A stretch of 64,000 nt of DNA. Origin: Brettanomyces bruxellensis (Eukaryota; Ascomycota; Pichiomycetes; Pichiales; Pichiaceae). Below, one piece after another: positions 37,577-46,496 of the stretch (the first letter of the stretch is position 1; the number at the start of each line of letters is the position of its first letter). The notes beneath the pieces were generated by a model. It saw nothing but the letters and a program-made list of their open reading frames with translations. It did no database searches and was not told the origin of the DNA. The DNA is taken from positions 1,240,001-1,304,000 of the forward strand of contig NC_054688.1 of the NCBI RefSeq assembly GCF_011074885.1, written 5' to 3'. A program made the translations under genes and the position numbers.

Positions 37577-38127
37577 TGTTTATTACCTGTTGATCGTGCT
37601 TTAGTCTTGTTCTTATGCAAACCAAAGCTGCATCTAACTCTTCTTGACCTTGCAATTTTTCACTTCTCATACCGCATAGGCACATCCGCACACTGCCCGG
37701 CAACTAAAAAAATTTTTACCCCCAGGGAGATTTTTCAACGCAGCATCATGTGACCGCATAAAGGGTTGCAGCCCTTTGTTGTTTTTATGGTCGGCGACGC
37801 GTCGGATGCAGATGTTTCCGAGCGCTGCGAACCCGCTCGGAAATTATTTCCTGAACCGGCAGGCCGCGCATGGCACCACTGGAGTTTCCTTATCAGTAAT
37901 GCAGGCAGGGAGTCTTTTGCAGAGGAACCGATAGGAAAACCAGCCAGCACTTTGAGCAGTATAAATAGCGCATTTCCCATTATTCGGTTCATTATAGCAC
38001 TGTGGTGCTTTTCCAGTATGTTTGAGGGTTTAACTGCAAGGTTTAACTGCAAACATAACTCTGTTCCAGTGCATTTAAAGTATCTACATTAGACGATTGT
38101 GCAAGTGAATTGTGAATTGAGTGCACC
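37577..38127. other. Divergent intergenic region between RPL2 and ureohydrolase gene
   Basis: This contains both promoters: a GC-rich stretch with GACGCGTC (about 37796-37803), an inverted AAGGGTTGCAGCCCTT-like element near 37757-37772, and a TATA box at 37960-37967 for the plus-strand gene. No additional gene was seen. Confidence 0.55.
37960..37967 (+). promoter_or_regulatory. TATA box of the ureohydrolase gene
   Basis: TATAAATA lies 160 bp upstream of the ATG at 38128, a normal yeast distance. Confidence 0.55.
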
Positions 38128-39282
38128 ATGAAGTTTTCAGCATTGCTAGCAGTGTATTCGAGTCTTATTGGATGGGCAAGCTGCCACCAGGAACAGAATG
38201 CCCTTTCCAAAGAGCCAATCGGAGTCGAGAAAAAGCCCACACTAGAGCAATTGTGGGGTCAGGAGTGGCCGTTTACGGGAATTCCTACATTTGCACATCT
38301 CAACACAACCAAGTGTCTCTTGAGTCCAGAATCAGAGTATGACATCGGAATTATTGGCGTTCCGTTTGACACGGCAACATCATATCGGCCGGGAGCCCGG
38401 TTCGGCCCCCAGGCGATCAGATTGGCCTCGCAAAGACAAAATTCGATGCGTGGTTTCAACACCAGGGCAGGAATTAACCCCTACCAGAATTGGGCAAGCC
38501 TGGTTGACTGCGGCGACATTCCAGTGACACCAATGGATAACAAGGTGGCCTTGGACCAGATGACGGCTGCATTCGAGGAGCTTCTTTTGAGAAGAAACTC
38601 GTCTTTGGGGGATGCTCATCCCCCAAGATATGTCGCTTTAGGGGGAGATCACTCGATCATTCTTCCACACTTAAGAGCATTGCACGAGGTGTACGGGAAG
38701 ATTGCAGTGATCCATTTCGACGCCCATTTGGACACGTGGACACCGGCGAAATATCCCTCTTTCTGGTCCAGTGAGCAGTCGAAATTCACGCATGGTTCGA
38801 TGCTCTGGATGGCCAAACAGGAGGGGATTTTGAGCGATGATTACAACGTGCACGTTGGAATTCGAACGCGGATTTCCGGTGTTAGCTGGGAGGACTTCGA
38901 TGAGGACGATGACCAAGGCTGGCTCCGGTTTAGTGCCGACGATGTGTGGGTTGGCGGAAAGCAGTCCTTGGACCAGATTGTTGCAAGCATTAAAAAGCGG
39001 ATTCCTGCACACTACCCCGTTTACATCTCTGTGGATGTCGACTGCATGGATCCCGGCTTTACCCCCGGAACGGGGACCATCGAGCCGGGTGGAATGATGC
39101 CAAGGGAGGTGATCTATCTTCTCAGACACCTCGATCTTGATCTTGTTGGTGCCGATGTGGTTGAAGTTGCCCCAGCGTACGATCAGGCTGAGATTACAGC
39201 CACAAACGCTGCCCAGGTTGTTTTCGAGCTTGTTACGACGATGGTCAAGCGTGGTAAGCCTTTACCTGTGAGGGAGGACTGA
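38128..39282 (+). CDS. Agmatinase/guanidinobutyrase-family ureohydrolase with signal peptide
   Basis: The 384-residue protein starts with a hydrophobic signal-like sequence ([20 protein letters not shown]) predicted to enter the secretory pathway. The ureohydrolase fold shows the manganese-binding motifs GGDHSI (about 172), HFDAHLDTW (about 196) and [17 protein letters not shown] (about 303), and the [16 protein letters not shown] block. All metal ligands are retained, so an active enzyme cleaving a guanidino compound to urea is expected. Related secreted agmatinase-like proteins and cytosolic guanidinobutyrases occur in non-Saccharomyces yeasts and moulds. The substrate cannot be told from sequence. 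It is not an arginase: the lengths and motifs fit the agmatinase branch. Confidence 0.82.
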   Translation: MKFSALLAVYSSLIGWASCHQEQNALSKEPIGVEKKPTLEQLWGQEWPFTGIPTFAHLNTTKCLLSPESEYDIGIIGVPFDTATSYRPGARFGPQAIRLASQRQNSMRGFNTRAGINPYQNWASLVDCGDIPVTPMDNKVALDQMTAAFEELLLRRNSSLGDAHPPRYVALGGDHSIILPHLRALHEVYGKIAVIHFDAHLDTWTPAKYPSFWSSEQSKFTHGSMLWMAKQEGILSDDYNVHVGIRTRISGVSWEDFDEDDDQGWLRFSADDVWVGGKQSLDQIVASIKKRIPAHYPVYISVDVDCMDPGFTPGTGTIEPGGMMPREVIYLLRHLDLDLVGADVVEVAPAYDQAEITATNAAQVVFELVTTMVKRGKPLPVRED

Positions 39283-39895
39283 TTACTCTCTGCACTGAGG
39301 AAATTCGGTTGTTTCATGTAATACAGTTTATCAATGACATAGTTATCTTAGAATCTGAGGGAGTGTAGAGTAATAATATGTAATATGAGGAGTAGTTGCA
39401 TTCTTTACTACCTGCTTCTTTACTTATTTACTACTTTACTTATTTACTACTTTACTTACCCACTTCTTTACTACCTGCCTCCTACCTTCTCCATTGCTTA
39501 TCTAATCCTTTCCTTACCTATTTCTACATGCACATATTACTTTTTTCATTACTTATTTACTTCATTATCTTTATAATTCCTACTACTACCCACTTCTTCA
39601 TCCACTTTTTACATCTTTATAACTCCTACTTCTTTACTGTCTGCTTCTTTACGTACCTAATGCTTCCCTTTTCTTCTTTATTATTACTTCTTTCTTCTTA
39701 TGTACTTCATTATCTTTATAACTCCTACTTCTCCGTAATTTCTCTACTACCAAATTATCCTGCTATTTCTTACTTTCCATCTTTTTTTCTCTCTTTACTT
39801 TACTCCCCCTATCTCTTCATCACTGCTCCCCCTCTTACCACAAAGAATATCCAAACTCCATTGCAGCTCCTATATAAAAACAGAAATACATAACA
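39283..39895. other. Convergent intergenic region, CTTTACTTA-type repeats
   Basis: This is pyrimidine-rich on the plus strand, with repeated TTTACTACTTTACTTA (39412-39480) and a repeated CTTTATAACTCCTACTTCT element (about 39568, 39620 and 39714). ORFs of up to 165 codons here are products of the low complexity and are rejected. Confidence 0.65.
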
Positions 39896-41509
39896 TCATG
39901 CCGGCGGCTCGGTCAAGAAATCCGCAAAATACTTCACTGCCGAGTACACCTCCCTACCAACAGGCACAATAAACTTCGAAGGAAGAAGAAATCCACGGCT
40001 TCCACTATCACGAAGCTTGAGAACGAATGCCGAGTACGCTTTATTGTGATACATGTAGTCTAAAGCAGAGCCTGCACCCATTTCAGGCAAAAGATCGGCA
40101 CCCCGGTCCTCACAAGCAGACATAACCTCGTAGTTGACACCAGAACGAAGCCGGATGGCCTGAGAAAGACCGTATGCAAGTTCTAGCAAGTTCTCTTCAT
40201 CGCGTGGCATCTCAGTGCACGAATAAGCGTAAGGGTAAAGTACCTCCTCTGCATACGAGTGGAGGTCTATGTACGCATATATTGGGTGACTATGCCGCGT
40301 GCTGTTCAAGTAATTGTCCCAAGCGTAACTCTCGAGACTCTCGAATGCGTCCTGGCCCGAGTAATCCTCGCTGCATGGAGAATCGAGGCCTCTTTCGAAG
40401 TGGAAGTTGAACGAGTGGTCAATATCGATGCCAAAGCACCGCGGATGGTAAGTCTGCTGCCTGTTCTTCCTCCATAACCGCTCAGTGCTCCACGTGTACG
40501 CATAACCGTCCGGATTCATCACCGGAAGAAACAGAAAGTCCAACTCCTCCAGGTAGTGTCTGACTTTCTTGTTTCCGGCATCATAATCGGCAAGCAAGCC
40601 CGACACGATGTAGCAGACGGTGGAAATGCTGATCCACTCACGTGCGTGAATTCCACCTGTTATGACAACGGTCCGGATCGACTCGTTGTCCGACTTGTGC
40701 CCACTAATCCGCAATGCACGGATATCTCGGCCCTCATATGTCTGTCCTATCCATTCCACCGTCAACAAATCCGGATACGTCTCCGTGAGCATGTCGAACC
40801 AGCTGTAAATGGTGTCCAAGTGGCGGAACTGCTTGAAAAAAATGTCTTTCTGCGTCCGGAACAACTCCCGGCTGTCTTTTTCCGCGTTTTTCATCGTTGC
40901 CTGCATGTTTTCCTCCTCTTTTGGATCAAAGTCAGCCTGTGACTCGCCCAAAGTCTCGAATATTGCCTGCGGAAGGTCCCCAATCAGCAATCTCGCCGAG
41001 TACCGCGCACCTTTGCACCTCTTACCCACTTCCTCCACGATCTTCTTCACCACCAACTTGTCACACTTCACGTCTATAAACTTGCTCTTTCCCGAGTTCG
41101 AAGTTGCCCAAATATCCGCCCCGAGTATCTTGGCCGTTTCCAGAACAACCCTACGAACTTCTCCGTCCTCCCACTTCTCGAATCTGACCACAAACTGGTC
41201 CTTCAACTTCGGTAACGACTCCAAAAGCTGCTTGCTGGGTGAATTCTCGATTTCCGAGCTGCTCATCTCGGTATAATACTTGTGCCCGTCGGCCGAAACA
41301 GCACCAACCGAGTCCAGTTGTGCAAAGAGCTCGTCGAGGGGGCTTTGCCATGCCAAACTGAGCCTTCCATCAACTATCTTATCGCTTGTTCTTTCAAGTC
41401 GTGCTAAAATTGCTTGTTTCACATTGTTGGCTTTATTTAGCAGACCACCCATGTCAATTGCTGCCCCCACTCCAATCAATGAGCCCACCAGAATCCTGCT
41501 GAACCTCAT
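39896..41509 (-). CDS. ECM14: Ecm14, secreted M14 metallocarboxypeptidase-like pseudoenzyme
   Basis: The 537-residue protein has an N-terminal signal/hydrophobic segment, a propeptide-like region with LRTSPS-region counterpart (residues about 90-180) and a carboxypeptidase domain. Zinc ligands are present in GGIHAREW and in IDLHSY (about 411), and MNPDGYAYTWSTERLWRKNR is intact. The catalytic Glu of active M14 enzymes (Glu270 in bovine CPA, in the FELRDTG motif) is replaced by Lys498 (VLKLRDSG), the hallmark of Ecm14 pseudoenzymes. In S. cerevisiae Ecm14 is linked to cell-wall organisation. It is therefore expected to bind zinc but not to cleave peptides. Confidence 0.88.
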   Translation of the reverse strand: MRFSRILVGSLIGVGAAIDMGGLLNKANNVKQAILARLERTSDKIVDGRLSLAWQSPLDELFAQLDSVGAVSADGHKYYTEMSSSEIENSPSKQLLESLPKLKDQFVVRFEKWEDGEVRRVVLETAKILGADIWATSNSGKSKFIDVKCDKLVVKKIVEEVGKRCKGARYSARLLIGDLPQAIFETLGESQADFDPKEEENMQATMKNAEKDSRELFRTQKDIFFKQFRHLDTIYSWFDMLTETYPDLLTVEWIGQTYEGRDIRALRISGHKSDNESIRTVVITGGIHAREWISISTVCYIVSGLLADYDAGNKKVRHYLEELDFLFLPVMNPDGYAYTWSTERLWRKNRQQTYHPRCFGIDIDHSFNFHFERGLDSPCSEDYSGQDAFESLESYAWDNYLNSTRHSHPIYAYIDLHSYAEEVLYPYAYSCTEMPRDEENLLELAYGLSQAIRLRSGVNYEVMSACEDRGADLLPEMGAGSALDYMYHNKAYSAFVLKLRDSGSRGFLLPSKFIVPVGREVYSAVKYFADFLTEPPA

Positions 41510-42497
41510 TTTTGCTTCTCTCTCTCAAATATGTGACGCTTACGCTGGAAAAAGTGTGAATTTACACCCCACGATTATCTTCCAAAGCACACTCTTTTTC
41601 AGAGCATTAAACTTGCTGTGATGAGGTTTTAAATGTGTTGCAAATTGCGTACAGTCCAAAGTGTAGCCCTTGTATAGTCACACTCTAGAATATGTACTTG
41701 AGTATACTGGTTCTCACACCGAAAACATGAAAAACTGCACAAACTTCGGTTTACCATGTGCAGCAACAATTTAGCAATCGCAGTGTGAGGAGAAAAAGCA
41801 GCCAAAGTGGGATAAAGAAAAAAATAAAGAAAAAAATAAAGAAAAACATAAAATAAAAAATTGGTACTATGCTCGGATGCTCGCTTTTCATTTTTCTTAT
41901 CAGGGCTTCTTCCATTTTGAGTAATTGCTCAGGAGCAGTAGCAGGACTTCACATTTGGTTTCTTTGTACACCCTGAATGGTTCTTTTCGATATTACCATG
42001 TGCATGCAAGCAGGTTGGCATGGTTAACGTAGCTAATATAAATGGGATAAGGCTTTAGGGGAAAGTATGGGTGTTGTTTTCCCATAAACCATGACAGAAA
42101 GCTATGTCTTGGTTAAACAGTGTTGGCACAGAGTTTAGGCACCCTTTAAAACCCTGACAGTTCTTTTAGAAATTGTAAATTGGCCCAGTACAACAAAATT
42201 GGTGATTGCTGGTTTTTTGAGCAAAAGTGAAAAGTAAATTCGTACTTGAAGTAGTTAATAAAGTAAGCAGTACTCTACTAAGTACAACTCTATAGTATTT
42301 CTTTTCCATAAAAAACAGGAAAATGGCGCGTAATACATAATTTGGCAAAATATCATTACTTTCTCTACATTATTTCACTTACGTTACTCCACCCACGTTA
42401 TTTCAGTTACTTTATTCCACCAACGTTTCCTCTTTGTCTCTGTTCATGCTTACATTAACGATTAGTACGCAAATAAGCGCCTAGGGACCCCAGTCCC

Positions 42498-42507
42498 GTC
42501 GATCGAC
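42498..42507. promoter_or_regulatory. GTCGATCGAC palindrome upstream of D-arabinitol dehydrogenase
   Basis: This perfect 10-bp palindrome is about 0.7 kb upstream of the ATG, one of six exact copies in the window. A binding-site role is inferred from recurrence. Confidence 0.3.
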
Positions 42508-42924
42508 GCAAAGTAGTCGTTCCCCTACCAAGAAATTTTTTTTTGTCATCCGCCGGAAAAACTGAAGAAACGAATCGGGCTAATGACCCGGCTCGCGCCG
42601 CGCACCAAATAAATAAAAGCCCAATTTTTTATCGAAACTAGATCACCCCCCACCGCGCGAAGGCCGCCGGAGACAATCGAAATTGGGCCCCGGGGAAGAA
42701 AACGGAATTCCGGATAGTGAAGAAAACGAGATCATGCACAATGTCCGTGTGCATTTGCAAAAAAAAAAAAAACTAGAGTATGCAGAACAAACAAACAAAT
42801 GGGGTGGAAAAGCGTGCACAGACGGAAGTAAGTCATCGGATGGCATTGTGTTACATAGAAAGACCGTTTGTGGGGTTGTGGATGATCAAAAAATTAATAA
42901 ATCTAAAAAAAAGATTTCATTGGG

Positions 42925-42932
42925 TATATAAG
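42925..42932 (+). promoter_or_regulatory. TATA box of D-arabinitol dehydrogenase gene
   Basis: TATATAAG lies about 270 bp upstream of the ATG, within the expected range if the leader is long. Confidence 0.45.
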
Positions 42933-43202
42933 AGGACGCAGAGCCTCTTCCCAGGACAGAAAGGAGTTCCCACGGTAAAAAAAAAAAAACTTTACGTATA
43001 TCTTCACACATACAAGCATTACAGTTCGATAGATACTTTTTAGAGAATATCTAATACAGATAGACGCATCAGCACAAATAGAAAGCGACAATTTCTTAGA
43101 GTGCTGTCAGATAGAATTAGAAACTGCTATTAATACCAGCATAGATATCAGTAGCAACCCGGCAAGAATTAGAAAAAAAGCAGAGCAGCAAGAGTACCAA
43201 AA

Positions 43203-44018
43203 ATGGCCAATTTCCCAGATTTCAGACTAGATGGAGAGGTGACAGTTGTCACAGGAGCATGTGGAGGACTTTCAGGCGCAGTTATTCCAGGATTGCTCGC
43301 CTATGGTTCGGATATTGCATTATTGGACATGAATGCTGACCAGATCAAGCAGAGCATTGAGGAGTTCAAGAAGCAGGCCAAGGAAACTTTGAAGTTGGAG
43401 AAAATTCCGGAGATGAAAGGTTATGTTTGCGACGTTTCGGATGCTGAAAACGTGAACCAGGTATTCGAAAAGATCCATGCAGAGTTCGGCAAGTACCCAC
43501 TCCACCTTCTCAACACTGCCGGATACTGCGAGAATTTCCCTGCCGAGAAGTACCCGGCCAAGAATGCAGCCAGGTTGATCAGTGTCAACTTGCTCGGCTC
43601 ATTGTACGTTGCACAGGCTTGGGCTAGACCTTTGATCGAGAACAAAGTCCAGGGAGCTTCTGCAGTTATGATTGGCTCGATGTCTGGCAACATTGTCAAC
43701 GATCCACAGCCTCAGATCTGCTACAACATGTCCAAGGCTGGTGTTATCCACATGGTCAAGACTTTGGCTGCCGAGTGGTCCAAGTACAATATTCGGATCA
43801 ACACACTCTCGCCAGGTTACATTTCTGGACCTTTGACCGCAAAAGTCATCCAGGCTGATCCTAAAATGTATGACAGGTGGATGTCAATGGTGCCAATGCA
43901 CCGGATGGCCGAGCCTCAGGAGTTTGCAGGCACTGTTTTGTACTTGCTTTCCAACCAGGCCTCTTCTTACACCACTGGTGCAAACATCATTGCTGATGGA
44001 GGGTATGCATGCTGGTAA
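43203..44018 (+). CDS. ARD: D-arabinitol 2-dehydrogenase (SDR family)
   Basis: The 271-residue protein begins FPDFRLDGEVTVVTGACGGL, with the NAD(P)-binding TGxxxGxxG motif. It keeps LLNTAGYCENFPAEKYPAKN, the catalytic triad region IGSMSGNIVNDPQPQICYNM with Tyr174 and Lys178 (YNMSKAG), and the C-terminal SYTTGANIIADGGYACW. These blocks match D-arabinitol dehydrogenases of Candida species (ribulose-forming) better than Sou1-type sorbose reductases, which are the main alternative. The enzyme interconverts D-ribulose and D-arabinitol, used in polyol formation, redox balance and osmotic response. The substrate is inferred from family similarity. Confidence 0.83.
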   Translation: MANFPDFRLDGEVTVVTGACGGLSGAVIPGLLAYGSDIALLDMNADQIKQSIEEFKKQAKETLKLEKIPEMKGYVCDVSDAENVNQVFEKIHAEFGKYPLHLLNTAGYCENFPAEKYPAKNAARLISVNLLGSLYVAQAWARPLIENKVQGASAVMIGSMSGNIVNDPQPQICYNMSKAGVIHMVKTLAAEWSKYNIRINTLSPGYISGPLTAKVIQADPKMYDRWMSMVPMHRMAEPQEFAGTVLYLLSNQASSYTTGANIIADGGYACW

Positions 44019-44869
44019 GGGGTTCGTGTGGCATTTTTTGGAGTTTTTATACTTTCTTCTTTGCTTTCCGGCCTTTTTCTGAGAGGCTTGCAACCAGTCA
44101 AAGAGACAGCTTCAGCACTCTCGTTAAGCGCTTTATCTTTATCTTGTCCTTTCCATTTATTTTGACATTGATGCTGTCTCTTTCCTATATTTACCCTCTA
44201 CGTTGTTTTTCTCTCGCTTTAATGAAAGTTCAAATGATTATGTAACACAGGAAAAGAGTATTCTGGAATGTAGTTTATTTGTATTGTAATACTATACTGA
44301 TTTAGTTCAGTTGTAAGTTGGATGAGGTATTGTAATGACTCAAATAGTCTACTATTATCGGAATCCACAACTCTAAGATCCCAGGTAAGATGCTGAATCG
44401 AAATTATGCCTCCTTTTACAAGTGTTCTGACATTTCAAGGAACCAGAAAAGATGTATTATATTCTTCAGGAAACCCAAAGAGATCCGAGCAATTACTGTA
44501 TTTTAGTAACGAAGAATAATACCAAATAGTCTCTAATAGTCTCTAATATCACTCATTTTTTCATCATACACCATTTATACACGTCTTGGCAATTAATTAA
44601 CACCCGGAACTGACAACTATTTGAATTTATTGTTCTATTTGCGAAAGACCACCCGGCGGCTATAAAATCCTCTATTCCTAAAAACCAAATGAATACGAAA
44701 CCGGAAAGTGAGGATTTGAAAATCAGGAAAAAAAGTAGAAATCATATGGAAATAAATTATCTCGCGTAAGCACTTTGATAATTCTTTCCCTGAAGTTCGA
44801 TCTATTTAAAAGCTTAAACAAAAACAACAGAAACAACAAAAACAACAACAACAACAACAAATATACAAA
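44019..44869. other. Intergenic between D-arabinitol dehydrogenase and IES6
   Basis: AT-rich. Immediately before IES6 is a CAA-repeat leader (44815-44862), likely 5' UTR. A 78-codon frame at 44009-44245 has no recognisable domain. Confidence 0.55.
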
Positions 44870-45259
44870 ATGCCGTTGGATAGAGAAGACTTGGCCAAGT
44901 TGATGGACAAACTAGAAACTGCCGAAAAGTTTAAGAATCCAAATAGAAAACGGACAAAGCGCAGATACAGATCATTAAGACAGGTCTTGAGAGATGATGA
45001 AAAGCGAATTCAACAGAAAAGGGACGAGTCTAAAACACCAATTGCTAATGTTGTCACATACCAATCAGTTACTGCACCACCGTCGTTAAAGCCAGTGAAA
45101 ACCTACTGCGATATAACTGGGCTCCCAACCAATTACAGAAGTCCAACCACAAGAATGCGTTATTACAACAAGGAGTGCTTTGATATGATCAAGTCGCTTC
45201 CCCCGGGTGTTGACCAGCAGTATTTGGCATTGAGAAAGGCAAACGTGATCTTGAAATGA
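44870..45259 (+). CDS. IES6: Ies6, INO80 chromatin-remodelling complex subunit (YL1-C domain)
   Basis: The 129-residue protein has a basic N-terminal half with KFKNPNRKRTKRRYRSLRQV, a typical Ies6 block. Its YL1-C domain contains VKTYCDITGLPTNYRSPTTR and RYYNKECFDMIKSLPPGVDQ (about 78-117). It is shorter than S. cerevisiae Ies6 (166) mainly at the N-terminus. Ies6 pairs with Arp5 and regulates H2A.Z and nucleosome sliding by INO80. The A/C-rich CAA leader precedes the ATG. It converges on TCA17 with 91 bp between stops. Confidence 0.88.
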   Translation: MPLDREDLAKLMDKLETAEKFKNPNRKRTKRRYRSLRQVLRDDEKRIQQKRDESKTPIANVVTYQSVTAPPSLKPVKTYCDITGLPTNYRSPTTRMRYYNKECFDMIKSLPPGVDQQYLALRKANVILK

Positions 45260-45350
45260 AGTATACGAACTACAAGCACGAAAAAGTACCGATGCAAAAT
45301 TAATTATTATCCATCACGTGTCATCCACACAAGAGTCCGCCTCTGATCGG

Positions 45351-46070
45351 TCAGCTCTGGCCATTCCATCTGGCCACAATGTCGGATATGGATCTGTCGA
45401 ATTGCACATTTTCAATTTCAGTGTCGATTTTTTCTGATGTGATGAATGGATTGCACACAAGTCTCAAGTATGCTCTATTGACCTTTTTAAACACCCCGTT
45501 GAGGTTTCTCTCTGATTGGTCGGTTGTGTGCTCCTCACGCGAGCAACCTAGAACTATTTTCATGCCTGTATTTGTCTCCTGGCCAAACACAAACACACCA
45601 TCATGCACAAATAATAAATTGTAAGTGCGGCCGGCCTTCGGTTCGGTTTCTGCTGCTGGCATAAATGGCGAATCAAACACGTCAAGTGCCATATGGGAAA
45701 GGAAGTTATACTTGAGAAGCTCATTTTCTTTAGTTCGCTCGTCTATAAAGGATTTTGTTTCAATTGAATCATCTGGATTCTCTGGATTTTTCGAATTATT
45801 TAACTTTGATGTTGATTTTTCTGTAGTTTCCTGCTTTGCTGTTGTATCCGTACCGGCGTCTAATTCGGCCTTCTTTGTTTCCAAATCAGCACCATCTTTG
45901 TCTGACTTTGTAGATTCAGACCTATTTTCTGCATTCTCTTCGGCAGATTTGGACTGAGCCACGCCTTTTTCAGACTCGTGTGTGTTCCAATTATACTCGT
46001 ATGGGGAAAAAGGCTGTATGTACAACGGTTGGTTTTCCCTTGAAATAAGGGAAACAAAATAGATTGCCAT
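45351..46070 (-). CDS. TCA17: Tca17/TRAPPC2L-like sedlin-fold TRAPP subunit with large insertion
   Basis: The 239-residue protein starts MAIYFVSLISRENQPLYIQP and resumes with LLKYNFLSHMALDVFDSPF, YNLLFVHDGVFVFGQE and VFKKVNRAYLRLVCNPF, the longin/sedlin pattern of TRAPPC2L. A hydrophilic Glu/Lys/Ser/Thr insertion of about 88 residues (28-116) separates the first strands from the rest; human TRAPPC2L is about 140 residues. Tca17 promotes TRAPPII assembly at the Golgi. Trs20 is the other sedlin-type candidate, but the CNPF end favours Tca17. The first ATG at 46070 is used. Confidence 0.8.
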   Translation of the reverse strand: MAIYFVSLISRENQPLYIQPFSPYEYNWNTHESEKGVAQSKSAEENAENRSESTKSDKDGADLETKKAELDAGTDTTAKQETTEKSTSKLNNSKNPENPDDSIETKSFIDERTKENELLKYNFLSHMALDVFDSPFMPAAETEPKAGRTYNLLFVHDGVFVFGQETNTGMKIVLGCSREEHTTDQSERNLNGVFKKVNRAYLRLVCNPFITSEKIDTEIENVQFDRSISDIVARWNGQS

Positions 46071-46496
46071 GACTCTGTACTCAATGCAATAATTAGACGC
46101 TTATTACTGAACGATATGAAACTCTCAAAAAAGAAAGTAATGCGGAATGTATTATACAGAATAAACAATCTCAGATCAGCAGTAATTAAGTTGGAATTGA
46201 GACTGTGCTTTTTTTTCAGGCCCCCTAAATATTTTTGTACTTCATCCTCTACACGAACGCTCACCATACCAAATACATTTCGAAATATATTTCTATCACG
46301 AGTTTCTGGATTCACCACAATTTTATTTAATGTCTCTGTCCTCAATTGGCTTTGTCTAACATCCACTTCCCGGTAGCAATATTTTGTGATCTAGTCTATC
46401 CATTATCCTTACCATTTATTACTATATCCTTATTTATTAACCTTATTTATCATCATTATCAACTCGGATTAAACCTGTATGATTTATCACAAATAC
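46071..46496. other. Spacer between TCA17 and Moco sulfurase, with possible small exon
   Basis: This 426-bp spacer between two minus-strand genes includes a protein-like minus-strand frame at about 46207-46389 (listed separately) that may be an unannotated gene or exon. Confidence 0.45.
46207..46389 (-). CDS. Candidate unannotated exon or small gene
   Basis: A minus-strand open frame reads VRQSQLRTETLNKIVVNPET and then RDRNIFRNVFGMVSVRVEDE followed by VQKYLGGLKKK. It has no stop and a composition unlike the flanking AT-rich DNA. It lacks a clear ATG: an upstream TAG at the frame's 5' end coincides with a possible acceptor (GACTAG), and a GTAAGG lies just before it. The motif layout faintly recalls beta-type prefoldin subunits such as Pfd1, but a matching C-terminal helix is not visible. 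Start, end and splicing are unresolved. Confidence 0.25.

Larger units (their letters stand above)
41510..43202. other. Divergent intergenic region between ECM14 and D-arabinitol dehydrogenase
   Basis: About 1.7 kb. An A-rich AAATAAAG repeat lies near 41816-41860, a GTCGATCGAC palindrome at 42498-42507, a GC-rich patch at 42580-42700 and a TATA box at 42925-42932 for the plus-strand gene. Short ORFs (42683-43043) are not convincing. No RNA gene was recognised. Confidence 0.5.
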
